DNA from: Mycobacterium sp.
Lineage (GTDB): Bacteria > Actinomycetota > Actinomycetes > Mycobacteriales > Mycobacteriaceae
NCBI GenBank assembly: GCA_028706695.1
Contig: JAQTVU010000130.1
Location: forward strand, 1 to 7,023
Reading direction: 5' to 3'
DNA: 7,023 nt
Made by a program: the position numbers and the translations under genes. The notes beneath the pieces were generated by a model. The model made no database searches, was not told the origin of the DNA, and saw only the letters and a program-made list of their open reading frames with translations. Shown one piece after another: positions 1 to 6,453 of this stretch. How positions within the stretch are numbered: the stretch's first letter is position 1; each line of letters begins with the position of its first letter.

Positions 1-975
1 GGTCTTGAGGTGTTGTTGGCCGAATTGGCGGCGTTGGCCGGTCAGCGCAACGCGATTGATGGGCGGATCGTGGTGATCGTTGCTGAGCTGGATCGCGACG
101 AGCTGTGCGGGGCCACGGGGGCACGCTCGGTCGCGGCGTTGGTGGCCTGGAAGCTGGGCTCGTCGTCGGCCAACGCCCACACGATCACCACCGTGGCGCG
201 CCGGCTGGAGGCGTTTCCGCGCTGTGTGCAAGGCCTGCGCGAGGGTGGGCTGTCGCTGGATCAGGTCGGGGTGATCGCCGCGGGCGCCGGGGAGGGTTCC
301 GATGCGCATTACGCGGAGTTGGCCCGTTGTGCCACAGTCAATCAGCTGCGCACCGCGGTTAAGCTGGAACCGCGGCCCGAGCCCGATTCGCGGCCGAAAC
401 GGCAACCTTCGATCACCAAGACCTCCAGCGAGGAGTTCAGCTGTTGGCGGATCACACTTTCGCGCCTGGATGCGGCGAAGTTTGACGCCGCGCTGGCGTC
501 TCATCGTGATGCGCTGATTGCCGAGTGGAAACACGATCGCGGCACTGGCGCTCACGCATCAGATACCGCGCCGCCGTTGCCGGGCACCGTCGAGGCGTTT
601 ATGCGTCTGGTCGAGGCCGGATGGGATGCCGAGGCCACCCGCCGCCCCCACGGGCAGCACACCACGGTGGTGGTGCACGTCGACGTTGCGCAGCGCGCCG
701 CGGCGCTGCATCTGGGTCCACTGCTCACCGAGGCCGAACGCCGCTACCTGAGCTGTGATGCCACCTGTGAAGTCTGGTTCGAACGCGACGGCCAGGTGAT
801 CGGTGCCGGGCGCACCACCCGCCAGATCAGCCGGCGGCTTCGCCGCGCCCTGGAGCATCGCCAGCCCGCGTGCGCGGTTCCCGGCTGCGGGGCCACCCGC
901 GGCCTGCACGGCCACCACCTGTGGCACTGGGAAGACGGCGGCCCCACCGAGTTGGCCAAGGTCAGATGTTGCTAA
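1..975 (+). pseudogene. 13E12/DUF222 HNH-family gene, truncated by element insertion (5' end also outside window)
   Basis: The frame is open from base 1; an internal GTG at 10 is possible but the true start is probably upstream. The product matches the mycobacterial 13E12 repeat family: an alpha-helical DUF222 region (signatures GATGARSVAALVAW, LSLDQVGVIA, ATRRPHGQHTTVVVHV) followed by the start of a C-terminal HNH nuclease-like motif (CxxxxC, then HGHH and HWEDGGPTELA). Intact members continue with an Asn-Leu-Val stretch and a second His pair that completes the HNH fold. Here the family sequence stops at about base 959, and five unrelated codons (KVRCC) lead to a TAA at 973-975. The nuclease half-site is therefore lost and the gene is broken. 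The missing 3' part should lie at the far side of the element. 13E12 genes are multicopy in mycobacteria and one copy hosts phiRv1 in M. tuberculosis. Whether the intact protein has a cellular function is unknown. Confidence 0.88.
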
Positions 976-984
976 TATACCCTC
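952..984. other. Probable attL: junction of 13E12 gene and integrated element
   Basis: Family-typical 13E12 coding sequence runs up to TTGGCCAA (952-959), a perfect 8-bp palindrome, and then changes abruptly. An intact gene would have AAC (Asn) where this sequence has AAG (957-960 read CAAG). The following bases, 960-984, look like the element-side half of a serine-integrase attachment site lying directly against the integrase gene. The crossover is therefore placed at or next to 952-960. This is inferred from recalled family sequence; the exact crossover dinucleotide cannot be fixed without the other junction. Confidence 0.6.
970..978 (+). promoter_or_regulatory. Extended -10 promoter for a leaderless integrase transcript
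   Basis: TGCTAATAT combines an extended -10 TGn (970-972) with a near-consensus -10 hexamer TAATAT (973-978). Six bases separate it from the integrase ATG at 985, so the expected transcription start is the A of the ATG. No Shine-Dalgarno sequence precedes that ATG. Both facts fit a leaderless mRNA, which is common in mycobacteria. A weak -35-like TTGGCC (952-957) lies 15 bases upstream in the host half of the junction. The extended -10 should make a -35 less important, so the promoter probably travels with the element. Confidence 0.55.
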
Positions 985-2424
985 ATGACGAAAGCGAAAA
1001 CTCCAGCTCAACGGACTGGGGTGCGGTCGGCGGCGATTTATGCCCGGATTTCGGCCGACGTTGAGGGCACCGGGTTGGGGGTGGCGCGGCAGTTGGAGGA
1101 TTGCCGCAAGTTGGCTGCTGATCGGGGCTGGCTGGTGGGTGATGAGTATGTCGATAACGATGTGTCGGCGTTCTCAGGCAAGCCCCGCCGGCAGTACGCC
1201 CGGATGTTGGCTGACCTGGAATCGGGTGCTCGGGATGCGGTGATCGTCTACAACTTGGATCGGCTGCATCGGCGTCCGGTGGAGTTGGAGGAGTTCGTCG
1301 CTTTGTGTGAGTCGGTGGGTGTGCGAGACGTGGCTACCGTGACCGCCGATATCGACCTGGGTAACGACGATGGGTTGTTTATGGCGCGCATCTTCGCCGC
1401 CTTCGCGGCCAAAGAGTCAGGTAGGAAGTCCGCACGTATTCGCCGCAAGATGTTGCAGAACGCCGAACAGGGACTACCGCACGGCTCGGTGCGCCCGTTC
1501 GGCTACGAGGACGACAAGATCACGCTGCGGACGTCGGAGGCGGCGGTGGTGCGTGAGATGGTGGACCGCTACTTGGCGGGCCAGTCGTTGTTGTCGTTGA
1601 CGGTGTGGCTCAATGACTCCGGCGTTTCCCCGGCGGTGGCCAAGTCGTGGCAGACCTCGGCGGTGCGTCAGATCCTGTGCTCGGGCCGTATCGCGGGTCT
1701 GCGGGAGCATCGTGGTGAGGTGATCGGCCCCGCCAAGTGGCCGGCGATCATTACGCCGGCGGAGCGGGACCGGATCTTGGCGCGCATCGCGGCGCGTGCG
1801 GTGACCAAGACGCGGGCGGCGCGCACGTATGTGTTGTCGGGGATGCTGCGGTGTGGGCGTTGCGGTAATCGGCTGTATTCGCAAGCCCGGCACAGTAATC
1901 CCGATCATCGGGTGCGCCGCTATGTCTGCCTGAGAGGCCCTGATCATGGCGGCTGTGGCCGGTTGACGGTGGTCGCCGAACCGGTCGAGGCGTTGTTGAC
2001 TGATGCGGTGTTGACCCGCCTGGACTCTCGGCATCTGGCGAAGGTGTTGGCCGGCAAAGCCAGTCCTAATCATGATGTGGCTGCGTTGGCGGCGGCCGTG
2101 GAGGCCGATCAAACGCGCCTCGATGAGCTGGCCGGTTTGTATGCCGACGGCGCGATCAGCGCGCGGGAGTGGATCGCGGCCCGTGACCCGATCACCAGCC
2201 GCATCCAGCAGGCCAGGCGTGACATCGCTGAGGCCACCGATACCAGTGAGGTTTATGAGTTGGCAGGCACCGGCGGGGCGTTGCGTGGCCAGTGGCCCGA
2301 CCTCGACGTGGAACGCCAGCGGAGCATCGTTAAATCGATCCTGGATCACGCGGTGATCGCACCGGGCACCCCAGGTTCGCGCAGTCTGGACATTAACCGC
2401 GTGCAACCCCATTGGCGCATCTAG
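985..2424 (+). CDS. Large serine recombinase / integrase (phiRv1-type)
   Basis: This 479-residue protein should catalyse site-specific integration and excision of the element by a double-strand-break, phosphoserine mechanism. The N-terminal catalytic domain (about 14-155) has the YARIS motif with the predicted nucleophile Ser23 and Arg21, RQLEDC at 35-40, and DRLHR at 92-96. The 'recombinase' DNA-binding domain spans roughly 165-270. A zinc-ribbon follows with Cys290, Cys293, Cys315 and Cys324. A helical, probably coiled-coil segment lies at about 365-415, and the C-terminus (NRVQPHWRI) is like that of phiRv1 integrase. Length and domain order are complete for the family. The ATG at 985 is chosen because it sits exactly at the predicted start of transcription and keeps the whole catalytic domain. 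The gene lies beside the broken 13E12 gene in the same orientation, the layout I recall for phiRv1. No excisionase or directionality factor is obvious; the small gene at 2561-2734 is a candidate. Confidence 0.95.
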   Translation: MTKAKTPAQRTGVRSAAIYARISADVEGTGLGVARQLEDCRKLAADRGWLVGDEYVDNDVSAFSGKPRRQYARMLADLESGARDAVIVYNLDRLHRRPVELEEFVALCESVGVRDVATVTADIDLGNDDGLFMARIFAAFAAKESGRKSARIRRKMLQNAEQGLPHGSVRPFGYEDDKITLRTSEAAVVREMVDRYLAGQSLLSLTVWLNDSGVSPAVAKSWQTSAVRQILCSGRIAGLREHRGEVIGPAKWPAIITPAERDRILARIAARAVTKTRAARTYVLSGMLRCGRCGNRLYSQARHSNPDHRVRRYVCLRGPDHGGCGRLTVVAEPVEALLTDAVLTRLDSRHLAKVLAGKASPNHDVAALAAAVEADQTRLDELAGLYADGAISAREWIAARDPITSRIQQARRDIAEATDTSEVYELAGTGGALRGQWPDLDVERQRSIVKSILDHAVIAPGTPGSRSLDINRVQPHWRI

Positions 2425-2442
2425 GTTTTCGCCGTCGCGGAT

Positions 2443-2494
2443 GTTCCCTGGCGAGCGCCGAGTGTGTGTCTGGAATGCTTTTATCGCCGGGAAC
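2443..2494. repeat. Imperfect inverted repeat between convergent genes (possible bidirectional terminator)
   Basis: In the 136-base gap between the integrase stop (2424) and the end of the minus-strand operon (2561), the left arm GTTCCCTGGCGA (2443-2454) pairs with the right arm TCGCCGGGAAC (2484-2494): 11 base pairs with one bulged T and a 29-base loop. It could be a terminator for both converging transcripts, although the T tract after either arm is poor. It could also be an operator or a replication-related structure, since a HUH Rep gene is near. Nothing else was recognised in 2425-2560. Confidence 0.4.
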
Positions 2495-2560
2495 AATTGT
2501 GTTGAAATAACTTTCGTCGTCTGTCTGGTTGGCTGGTTAGACTGCCGTGTTATTGCGTGC

Positions 2561-2734
2561 TCAGCGCAGTAGGGTTGCGATGGCAGCCAGGGTGGTGGGG
2601 TCGGTGACGGTGACTACCAAGTTCTGGCGTTCACATGAGGCGGTCAGCCAGGCGGTGAACTCCGGGCGCTCGTGCAGCGGGACCGCGCCGGCGTCGTGGT
2701 TGTTGGCGGCGCCGCCCGCGGGCGTCGTGGTCAT
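2561..2734 (-). CDS. Small protein of unknown function, coupled to rep
   Basis: This is a 57-residue product starting MTTTPAGG and ending LAAIATLLR. Its ATG (2734-2732) shares one base with the rep stop codon (TGATG), so it is probably translated by re-initiation after rep; a GGGG stretch lies 7 bases upstream. A longer reading of the same frame, back to 2887, would overlap rep deeply and gives an Arg/His-rich, shadow-like sequence, so the short form is preferred. The N-terminal third looks disordered (Gly/Ala/Asn). The rest could form two short structured elements (about 20-57: RPEFTAWL, LVVTVTD, LAAIATLLR). I do not recognise the family and see no helix-turn-helix or membrane segment. As the last gene of the operon and the nearest small gene to the integrase, it is a candidate recombination directionality factor, but this is a guess from position and size. 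Confidence 0.55.
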   Translation of the reverse strand: MTTTPAGGAANNHDAGAVPLHERPEFTAWLTASCERQNLVVTVTDPTTLAAIATLLR

Positions 2735-4371
2735 CACCCTGCCCCGCGTGGTGGCGGCGGGATGCGGGTGGTGACAGTCCGGGATTCGGTGATACCGGTG
2801 ATGCGGGCGCCGATGTGGCGCAGGGCTGCGGAGATGACCAGGACGCGGTCGCCGGCGCTGGTGTGTCCGGCGCGGTCGAATTCCCACAGCATCTCATCGG
2901 TGTCGATCGGTTGCTGCTGCCCGCCTGTGCTCGCCGTCACGTCGTCAGCGGAATGGGCGGATTGCGTATCGTTTTGTGGCTGTGAATGTTTGACCGTCTG
3001 GTCGCGGGTCCAGGTGGCGCGGGCGGCGCGCAGGGCGCCCATGGTGGTCGAGTAGTGCCGCGATTTGGTGGTGATATGGCCGCGATACCCGAGGGTGTGC
3101 AGCCATCGCCCGATCCCCGCCAACGACGGGTCTGCCGAGGCGGTGTGTTCGGCGAGTTCGGCGATGGTGGACAGGATGGCGCGTATATGTTCGCTGACGG
3201 CCAGTTCGCTGATCGCCTCGGCGGACAGCCGGCGCGCGGTGATGCCGAAGTCGTGCAGGGATTTGGTGACGTATTTCGCCAGGTATGCCGCGACCCGGCG
3301 CGGCGAGAGCCGCGATACCGTTGTGCTCTCGGTACCGTTTCCTTCGGAATCACTTGCAGCTATTGATATTTCGGGTGTCAATGGTTGGGTGTCGATCTGG
3401 CTGCCGAACCGCAGTACGCGCATTGCCCCGTGGTCGGAGCCGGCATTGCCGATGGGTATGTCGATGCGGACGCGACCGGCAGCGTGTTGGATCAGGGCGG
3501 CCAGCTCGGCGGCGGTGATCGGTGACGACCATTCGGTGTGTTGGTCGGCTGCCGGACGAGACACCCCACCACCCCGCGGGGCGGCAGGGCCGTGACGATC
3601 GTGGTCACCCGATGCGGTGGCGTCGTTGTCGGCTTGTGGCGGGTCGAGGCGGATCAGCGCGTGAATGTGCGGGATGGCACGCGCTTGCAGTTCGACCACC
3701 TTCACGAAACTTACCCGCACCGAATTCGAAGATATTCCAATGGCTTTCAGGTGCGTGGTGATGGCGCGGCGTAGTACGATGGTGAAGCGCCGCCACAGTT
3801 CGGGCAGATGCCAGGTGAACAAGACATGCCCGACGTAGTCGTAGCAGTGACGACACAGCGGCTGGCCCACGATAAGGTCGTCGCTACTGTGGGTTATGTT
3901 GCACCGCAGTTGGTTTCCGTGCGCGCATCGGTTGGCTGAGCTGGCGCCATTGCGGGTGTGGCAGGTGGTGCCGGTGGCGTTGTGCACGGCCCCGTAGCTC
4001 GGCGCGGTCAAAGTTGCGAACACTTGCGGTCGGGCCGCGACCTCAACGGGTATGTCGTGGTGGCCGCCGGCGGCTCCGGCGTGCACGAGTTGCCAGGTGT
4101 CGCGGGCGTAGAGGTCTGAGCATGACGGGCACACCGCGTGACGGCGGTTGTTGCAGCGCGTCCACACCGTATGCTGACGCCCGGCGGTGTCGGCACCGAG
4201 CAGCTGGATCGGGTGGGCGCAGTAACCGACCGATTCCACTCGCCGCCACCACGACCCGAAACCGGGTGAGGAGGCGCGCCGGCACATCTGGGTGACCACC
4301 GCATCGGCATCGATGGTGGCCGGCAGGCCCGGCAGCACGATCACCGGGCTCTGCGTCGTTACGGTCTTCAC
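2734..4371 (-). CDS. RepSA-like rolling-circle replication initiator (HUH endonuclease)
   Basis: This 545-residue protein resembles the replication initiators of actinomycete integrative elements related to pSAM2 RepSA. It would nick the origin of the excised circle and start rolling-circle replication. Visible parts: cysteine pairs that suggest metal binding (Cys73, Cys81/Cys84, and CRHCYDY at 173-179); the family motif FATLTAPSYGAVH (118-130); the HUH metal-binding motif PHIHALIRLD (His235, His237); and AAYLAKYVTKS (361-371), where Tyr363 or Tyr367 is the likely nicking residue. A conserved C-terminal block GYRGHITTKSRHYSTT lies at 428-443. A Pro/Gly/Asp-rich insert (about 244-283) just after the HUH motif and a polar segment (about 455-490) look disordered. 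The GTG start at 4371 has AGGGA (4381-4377) 5 bases upstream and overlaps the translocase stop by 4 bases (GTGA), so expression is probably coupled. Some stretches are more AT-rich than the neighbouring genes. Confidence 0.9.
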   Translation of the reverse strand: MKTVTTQSPVIVLPGLPATIDADAVVTQMCRRASSPGFGSWWRRVESVGYCAHPIQLLGADTAGRQHTVWTRCNNRRHAVCPSCSDLYARDTWQLVHAGAAGGHHDIPVEVAARPQVFATLTAPSYGAVHNATGTTCHTRNGASSANRCAHGNQLRCNITHSSDDLIVGQPLCRHCYDYVGHVLFTWHLPELWRRFTIVLRRAITTHLKAIGISSNSVRVSFVKVVELQARAIPHIHALIRLDPPQADNDATASGDHDRHGPAAPRGGGVSRPAADQHTEWSSPITAAELAALIQHAAGRVRIDIPIGNAGSDHGAMRVLRFGSQIDTQPLTPEISIAASDSEGNGTESTTVSRLSPRRVAAYLAKYVTKSLHDFGITARRLSAEAISELAVSEHIRAILSTIAELAEHTASADPSLAGIGRWLHTLGYRGHITTKSRHYSTTMGALRAARATWTRDQTVKHSQPQNDTQSAHSADDVTASTGGQQQPIDTDEMLWEFDRAGHTSAGDRVLVISAALRHIGARITGITESRTVTTRIPPPPRGAG

Positions 4372-5768
4372 CGATTTCCCTGTTCGCCTGAACGCGGTGC
4401 CCGAAAGGTGCGGGCCAACAAGGTGATATCGCGATCGGTGACGTGAAAGGCCCGGACCCGTATCGGGTCGGCGGTGCCATCGATCATCACGTACCCGATG
4501 CCGGGGGTGGTATCAGCGATGAGGTCGCATTCGGCGCCGGCATCGCGGGCTCCTTGGCCCAAGACCATCGCGGTTTGGGTGGCTTCGGTCATGCGCAGCC
4601 CGATCCGCACGGTGAACAGTTGCCGCACCGGCAGGGTGTCTTTGGCCGGGTCTTGCACCGCCGCCACCACCGTGATCCCGACCGCGCGCCCTTGGGAGAG
4701 CAGCAGGCCGACCAGTTGTTCGGTCTCGGCACGGAGTTTGCGGTCGGTGAGGTAGGCGGTCAGGGCGGCGATCTCGTCGATGACGACCACGATCAGCGGT
4801 TCGGTGGTGCTGGGGGTGTGCAGGCGGGTGTGTCCGCGCAGCCGGTTGGCCCGCGTCTGCATCAACCCCACCAGCTCGCGCAGCAGCTCGGCGGTGGGTT
4901 GGCCGGTGTGGTGGCAGAACCGGGAGAACATCGGGGCGCCGGCGCCCAACTCCATGCCGCCTTTGGGGTCGATCACGCATAACCGCACCCGCCCGGTCGC
5001 GACGTGCGGTGCCAGGCCGGCGATCAGCGACCACAACACCGAGCCCTTCCCGGCTCCGGTGGCACCCGCGATCAGGATGTGCTGACCCAACACTGGCAGA
5101 GTCCACCAGCGCCGTGTCGCGGTGATCCCGACCCGCACCGCGCCCAGGTCGACTGTGGTTGCCCGCGTCGGCATCGGCAGGTGAATGGGTTGGGCTAGCA
5201 CGTCACCGCGACTGATGATGATGCGTAGCTCGCCGGGGGCGCTGGCGCGGATCGTGACCCGCTCGGCGCGCCACGCCGCTGCCAAGGCCTCGCCGCACTT
5301 GTGCCAATCACGGATCGATTGGCCGGCCACCAGCCGCACGATGAGCACGTCGGCGTGATCCCCAATCCGCGCCGACCGCAAGGCTGGTATCAGGGTGCGT
5401 TCACCGAGCCGGGCGATCAGGCCGTGCAGGGTGCACACCGATTCCCAGGTGCGGTGATAGCGCCACCAGGCCAGCCAGCGTTGCCGCACCGGGCCGCTCA
5501 CCCACGCGGTGAACGAGGACGGCTCCAGCACGGCCCAGCCGATATAGGCCGCGGCAGCCAGGGCGGCGGTCAGCACACCTGCGCGGGGGCCGTGGGCGAT
5601 GGCGACCCAGATCGAGACGATGACTGGGATACTGAGGATCGGGAACAGGATTGCCCACCACAGCAGCTGCCCGGCGGCTTTGACTAATCCCCAGATCAGC
5701 TCCCCGACCCAGTCGTCATCAGATGACTGATTAGTGTTGCGGTTGTTACGGTTTGAGGTGTTCGACAT
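4368..5768 (-). CDS. FtsK/SpoIIIE (TraB-like) DNA translocase
   Basis: This 466-residue, membrane-anchored ATPase is of the type that moves double-stranded DNA between mycelial or mycobacterial cells in AICEs. The N-terminus is Asn/Ser-rich and hydrophilic (1-19). Two hydrophobic segments follow at about 33-58 and 63-80, then a linker domain (about 95-225). The RecA-like motor has Walker A GATGAGKGS (235-243), an IDPKGGMELG motif (266-275) and Walker B LIVVVIDEI (325-333, Asp331-Glu332). The protein ends soon after the motor fold, with no visible C-terminal winged-helix DNA-recognition domain. The ATG at 5768 is preferred over an upstream in-frame ATG at 5840, because the latter lies in the loop of a strong hairpin and has no ribosome-binding site; the site at 5768 is itself weak. 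The gene is coupled to rep by a GTGA overlap. A role in chromosome segregation is unlikely given the small size and context. Confidence 0.9.
   Translation of the reverse strand: MSNTSNRNNRNTNQSSDDDWVGELIWGLVKAAGQLLWWAILFPILSIPVIVSIWVAIAHGPRAGVLTAALAAAAYIGWAVLEPSSFTAWVSGPVRQRWLAWWRYHRTWESVCTLHGLIARLGERTLIPALRSARIGDHADVLIVRLVAGQSIRDWHKCGEALAAAWRAERVTIRASAPGELRIIISRGDVLAQPIHLPMPTRATTVDLGAVRVGITATRRWWTLPVLGQHILIAGATGAGKGSVLWSLIAGLAPHVATGRVRLCVIDPKGGMELGAGAPMFSRFCHHTGQPTAELLRELVGLMQTRANRLRGHTRLHTPSTTEPLIVVVIDEIAALTAYLTDRKLRAETEQLVGLLLSQGRAVGITVVAAVQDPAKDTLPVRQLFTVRIGLRMTEATQTAMVLGQGARDAGAECDLIADTTPGIGYVMIDGTADPIRVRAFHVTDRDITLLARTFRAPRSGEQGNR
4372..4381 (-). promoter_or_regulatory. Ribosome binding site deciding the GTG start of rep
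   Basis: On the minus strand AGGGA (4381-4377) is followed by 5 bases and then GTG (4371-4369). The site lies inside the last codons of the translocase gene. It supports the GTG start and means rep can be initiated both independently and by coupling to the upstream stop codon. Confidence 0.55.
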
Positions 5769-5813
5769 GATGGAACGCTTTCGGTTGCGACGGCTTGTGG
5801 AGTGGTCCGAAGG

Positions 5814-5859
5814 CCGGCCCGGCAGCCACGTCACGCTCATGCGGGTGCTGCCGGGCCGG
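5814..5859 (-). terminator. Strong 13-bp hairpin between the SCO3933-family gene and the translocase gene
   Basis: CCGGCCCGGCAGC (5814-5826) and GCTGCCGGGCCGG (5847-5859) are perfect inverted repeats around a 20-base loop, extendable by two pairs past a bulge. The hairpin begins 7 bases after the stop codon of the upstream gene (TAG, 5869-5867) and about 45 bases before the translocase start. No T tract follows. It could be an intrinsic terminator or attenuator of the U-less kind, or an mRNA-stabilising structure that sets different expression of the two genes. Confidence 0.5.
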
Positions 5860-5866
5860 ACTCCCG

Positions 5867-6205
5867 CTACCGGGTCTGCTGGGACGCCTTCGCGGCGGCT
5901 GCCGGGTCGGCGGCGGTGATGGCCTCGGCGCGATACGCGATGCCCGAGCGGCCGTCCTGCGACCACGGCAACGCCACCAGACCCGACACCGCAACCGGTT
6001 GCCCGACAATCACTTTCGGCTCACCGACCACGGTGACGGCCAGCACCTCGCCGCCGGTGGCGTCCAGGGCGATCAGCTGGACCTGCCACAACGCTTGCCC
6101 GGTCGCCTTGTCGATGCGTGGGGCGCCGGTGTCGAAATTGGTGCGCTGCTCGGGAATTCGGGTGCACAGAAACGTCACGCCGGTGGTCTCGATTCGCAAT
6201 TTCAT
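5867..6205 (-). CDS. SCO3933-family small regulatory protein
   Basis: This 112-residue protein is predicted to be soluble and beta-rich: MKLRIETTGVTFLC, then a TNFDTGAPRIDKATGQALW segment, then LIALDATGGEVLAVTVVGEP and VIVGQPVAVSGLVALPW. This pattern matches small proteins annotated as the SCO3933 family, usually found just upstream of the FtsK/TraB gene in actinomycete integrative elements; they are called regulatory but their mechanism is not known to me. The ATG at 6205 is chosen over longer in-frame starts because AGGA (6218-6215) lies 9 bases upstream and homologous sequence begins here. The C-terminus (ADPAAAAKASQQTR) is a low-complexity tail. It is the first gene of the minus-strand operon, divergent from the ABM/XRE pair. 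Confidence 0.75.
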   Translation of the reverse strand: MKLRIETTGVTFLCTRIPEQRTNFDTGAPRIDKATGQALWQVQLIALDATGGEVLAVTVVGEPKVIVGQPVAVSGLVALPWSQDGRSGIAYRAEAITAADPAAAAKASQQTR

Positions 6206-6303
6206 GATGGTGTGTCCTGTCTTCTCGGGTGAGCGGCCCAACGGTGTTGTTGGATGCGCCACCCAGTGCAGCCCGACACCAACCAAGGTCGAGAACAGAG
6301 GAC

Positions 6304-6335
6304 CAAAACACACAGCGGGGGTGTGCAAAACTGTG
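6304..6335. repeat. Repeat cluster, possible operator for the minus-strand operon
   Basis: CAAAAC occurs at 6304-6309 and 6326-6331, exactly 22 bases (two helical turns) apart. Between and around these are inverted pairs CACAC/GTGTG (6309-6313 and 6321-6325) and CACAG/CTGTG (6311-6315 and 6331-6335). This AT-containing patch stands out in GC-rich DNA about 100 bases upstream of the SCO3933-family start. A binding site is plausible but unproven. Confidence 0.3.
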
Positions 6336-6428
6336 AGCCGGCCCGCCCCGTCGCGCGTGGATTCACGGTTTGACACCGCCCCGCCAGTTCCTGCGCGGCT
6401 CGTCAACGCCGCCAACGAGGCAGCCCGG

Positions 6429-6453
6429 TAGGGTGTGCGGCAACCGCGCACAC
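6429..6453 (+). promoter_or_regulatory. Possible -10 with overlapping palindromic operator for the ABM/XRE pair
   Basis: TAGGGT (6429-6434) fits the mycobacterial TAnnnT -10 pattern and would place transcription start near 6441. The inverted repeat GTGTGCG (6433-6439) / CGCACAC (6447-6453), with a 7-base spacer, overlaps the end of that hexamer and the predicted start. This arrangement suits autorepression by the downstream XRE protein. No good -35 is present. Confidence 0.35.

Noticed and set aside
1474..2496. Long minus-strand open frame (340 codons) opposite the integrase
   Set aside because: Its product is Arg/His/Gln-rich with no domain, and it lies wholly antisense to a well-supported recombinase; typical of high-GC DNA.
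2547..3055. Plus-strand open frames following the integrase
   Set aside because: They overlap the rep 3' end and the small coupled gene in antisense; there is no ribosome binding site or recognisable domain.
4443..4982. Plus-strand open frame (179 codons) opposite the translocase
   Set aside because: It is antisense to the Walker-motif region of the translocase and shows a Gly/His/Gln-rich shadow composition.
5769..5966. N-terminal extension of the translocase in the same frame
   Set aside because: The extension is Arg-rich, runs through the hairpin and into the upstream gene, and has no ribosome binding site; the family-like sequence begins near 5768.
6370..6375. Perfect TTGACA -35 hexamer on the plus strand
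   Set aside because: No -10-like hexamer lies 15-19 bases downstream (the region is nearly all G/C), so it is not called as a promoter.
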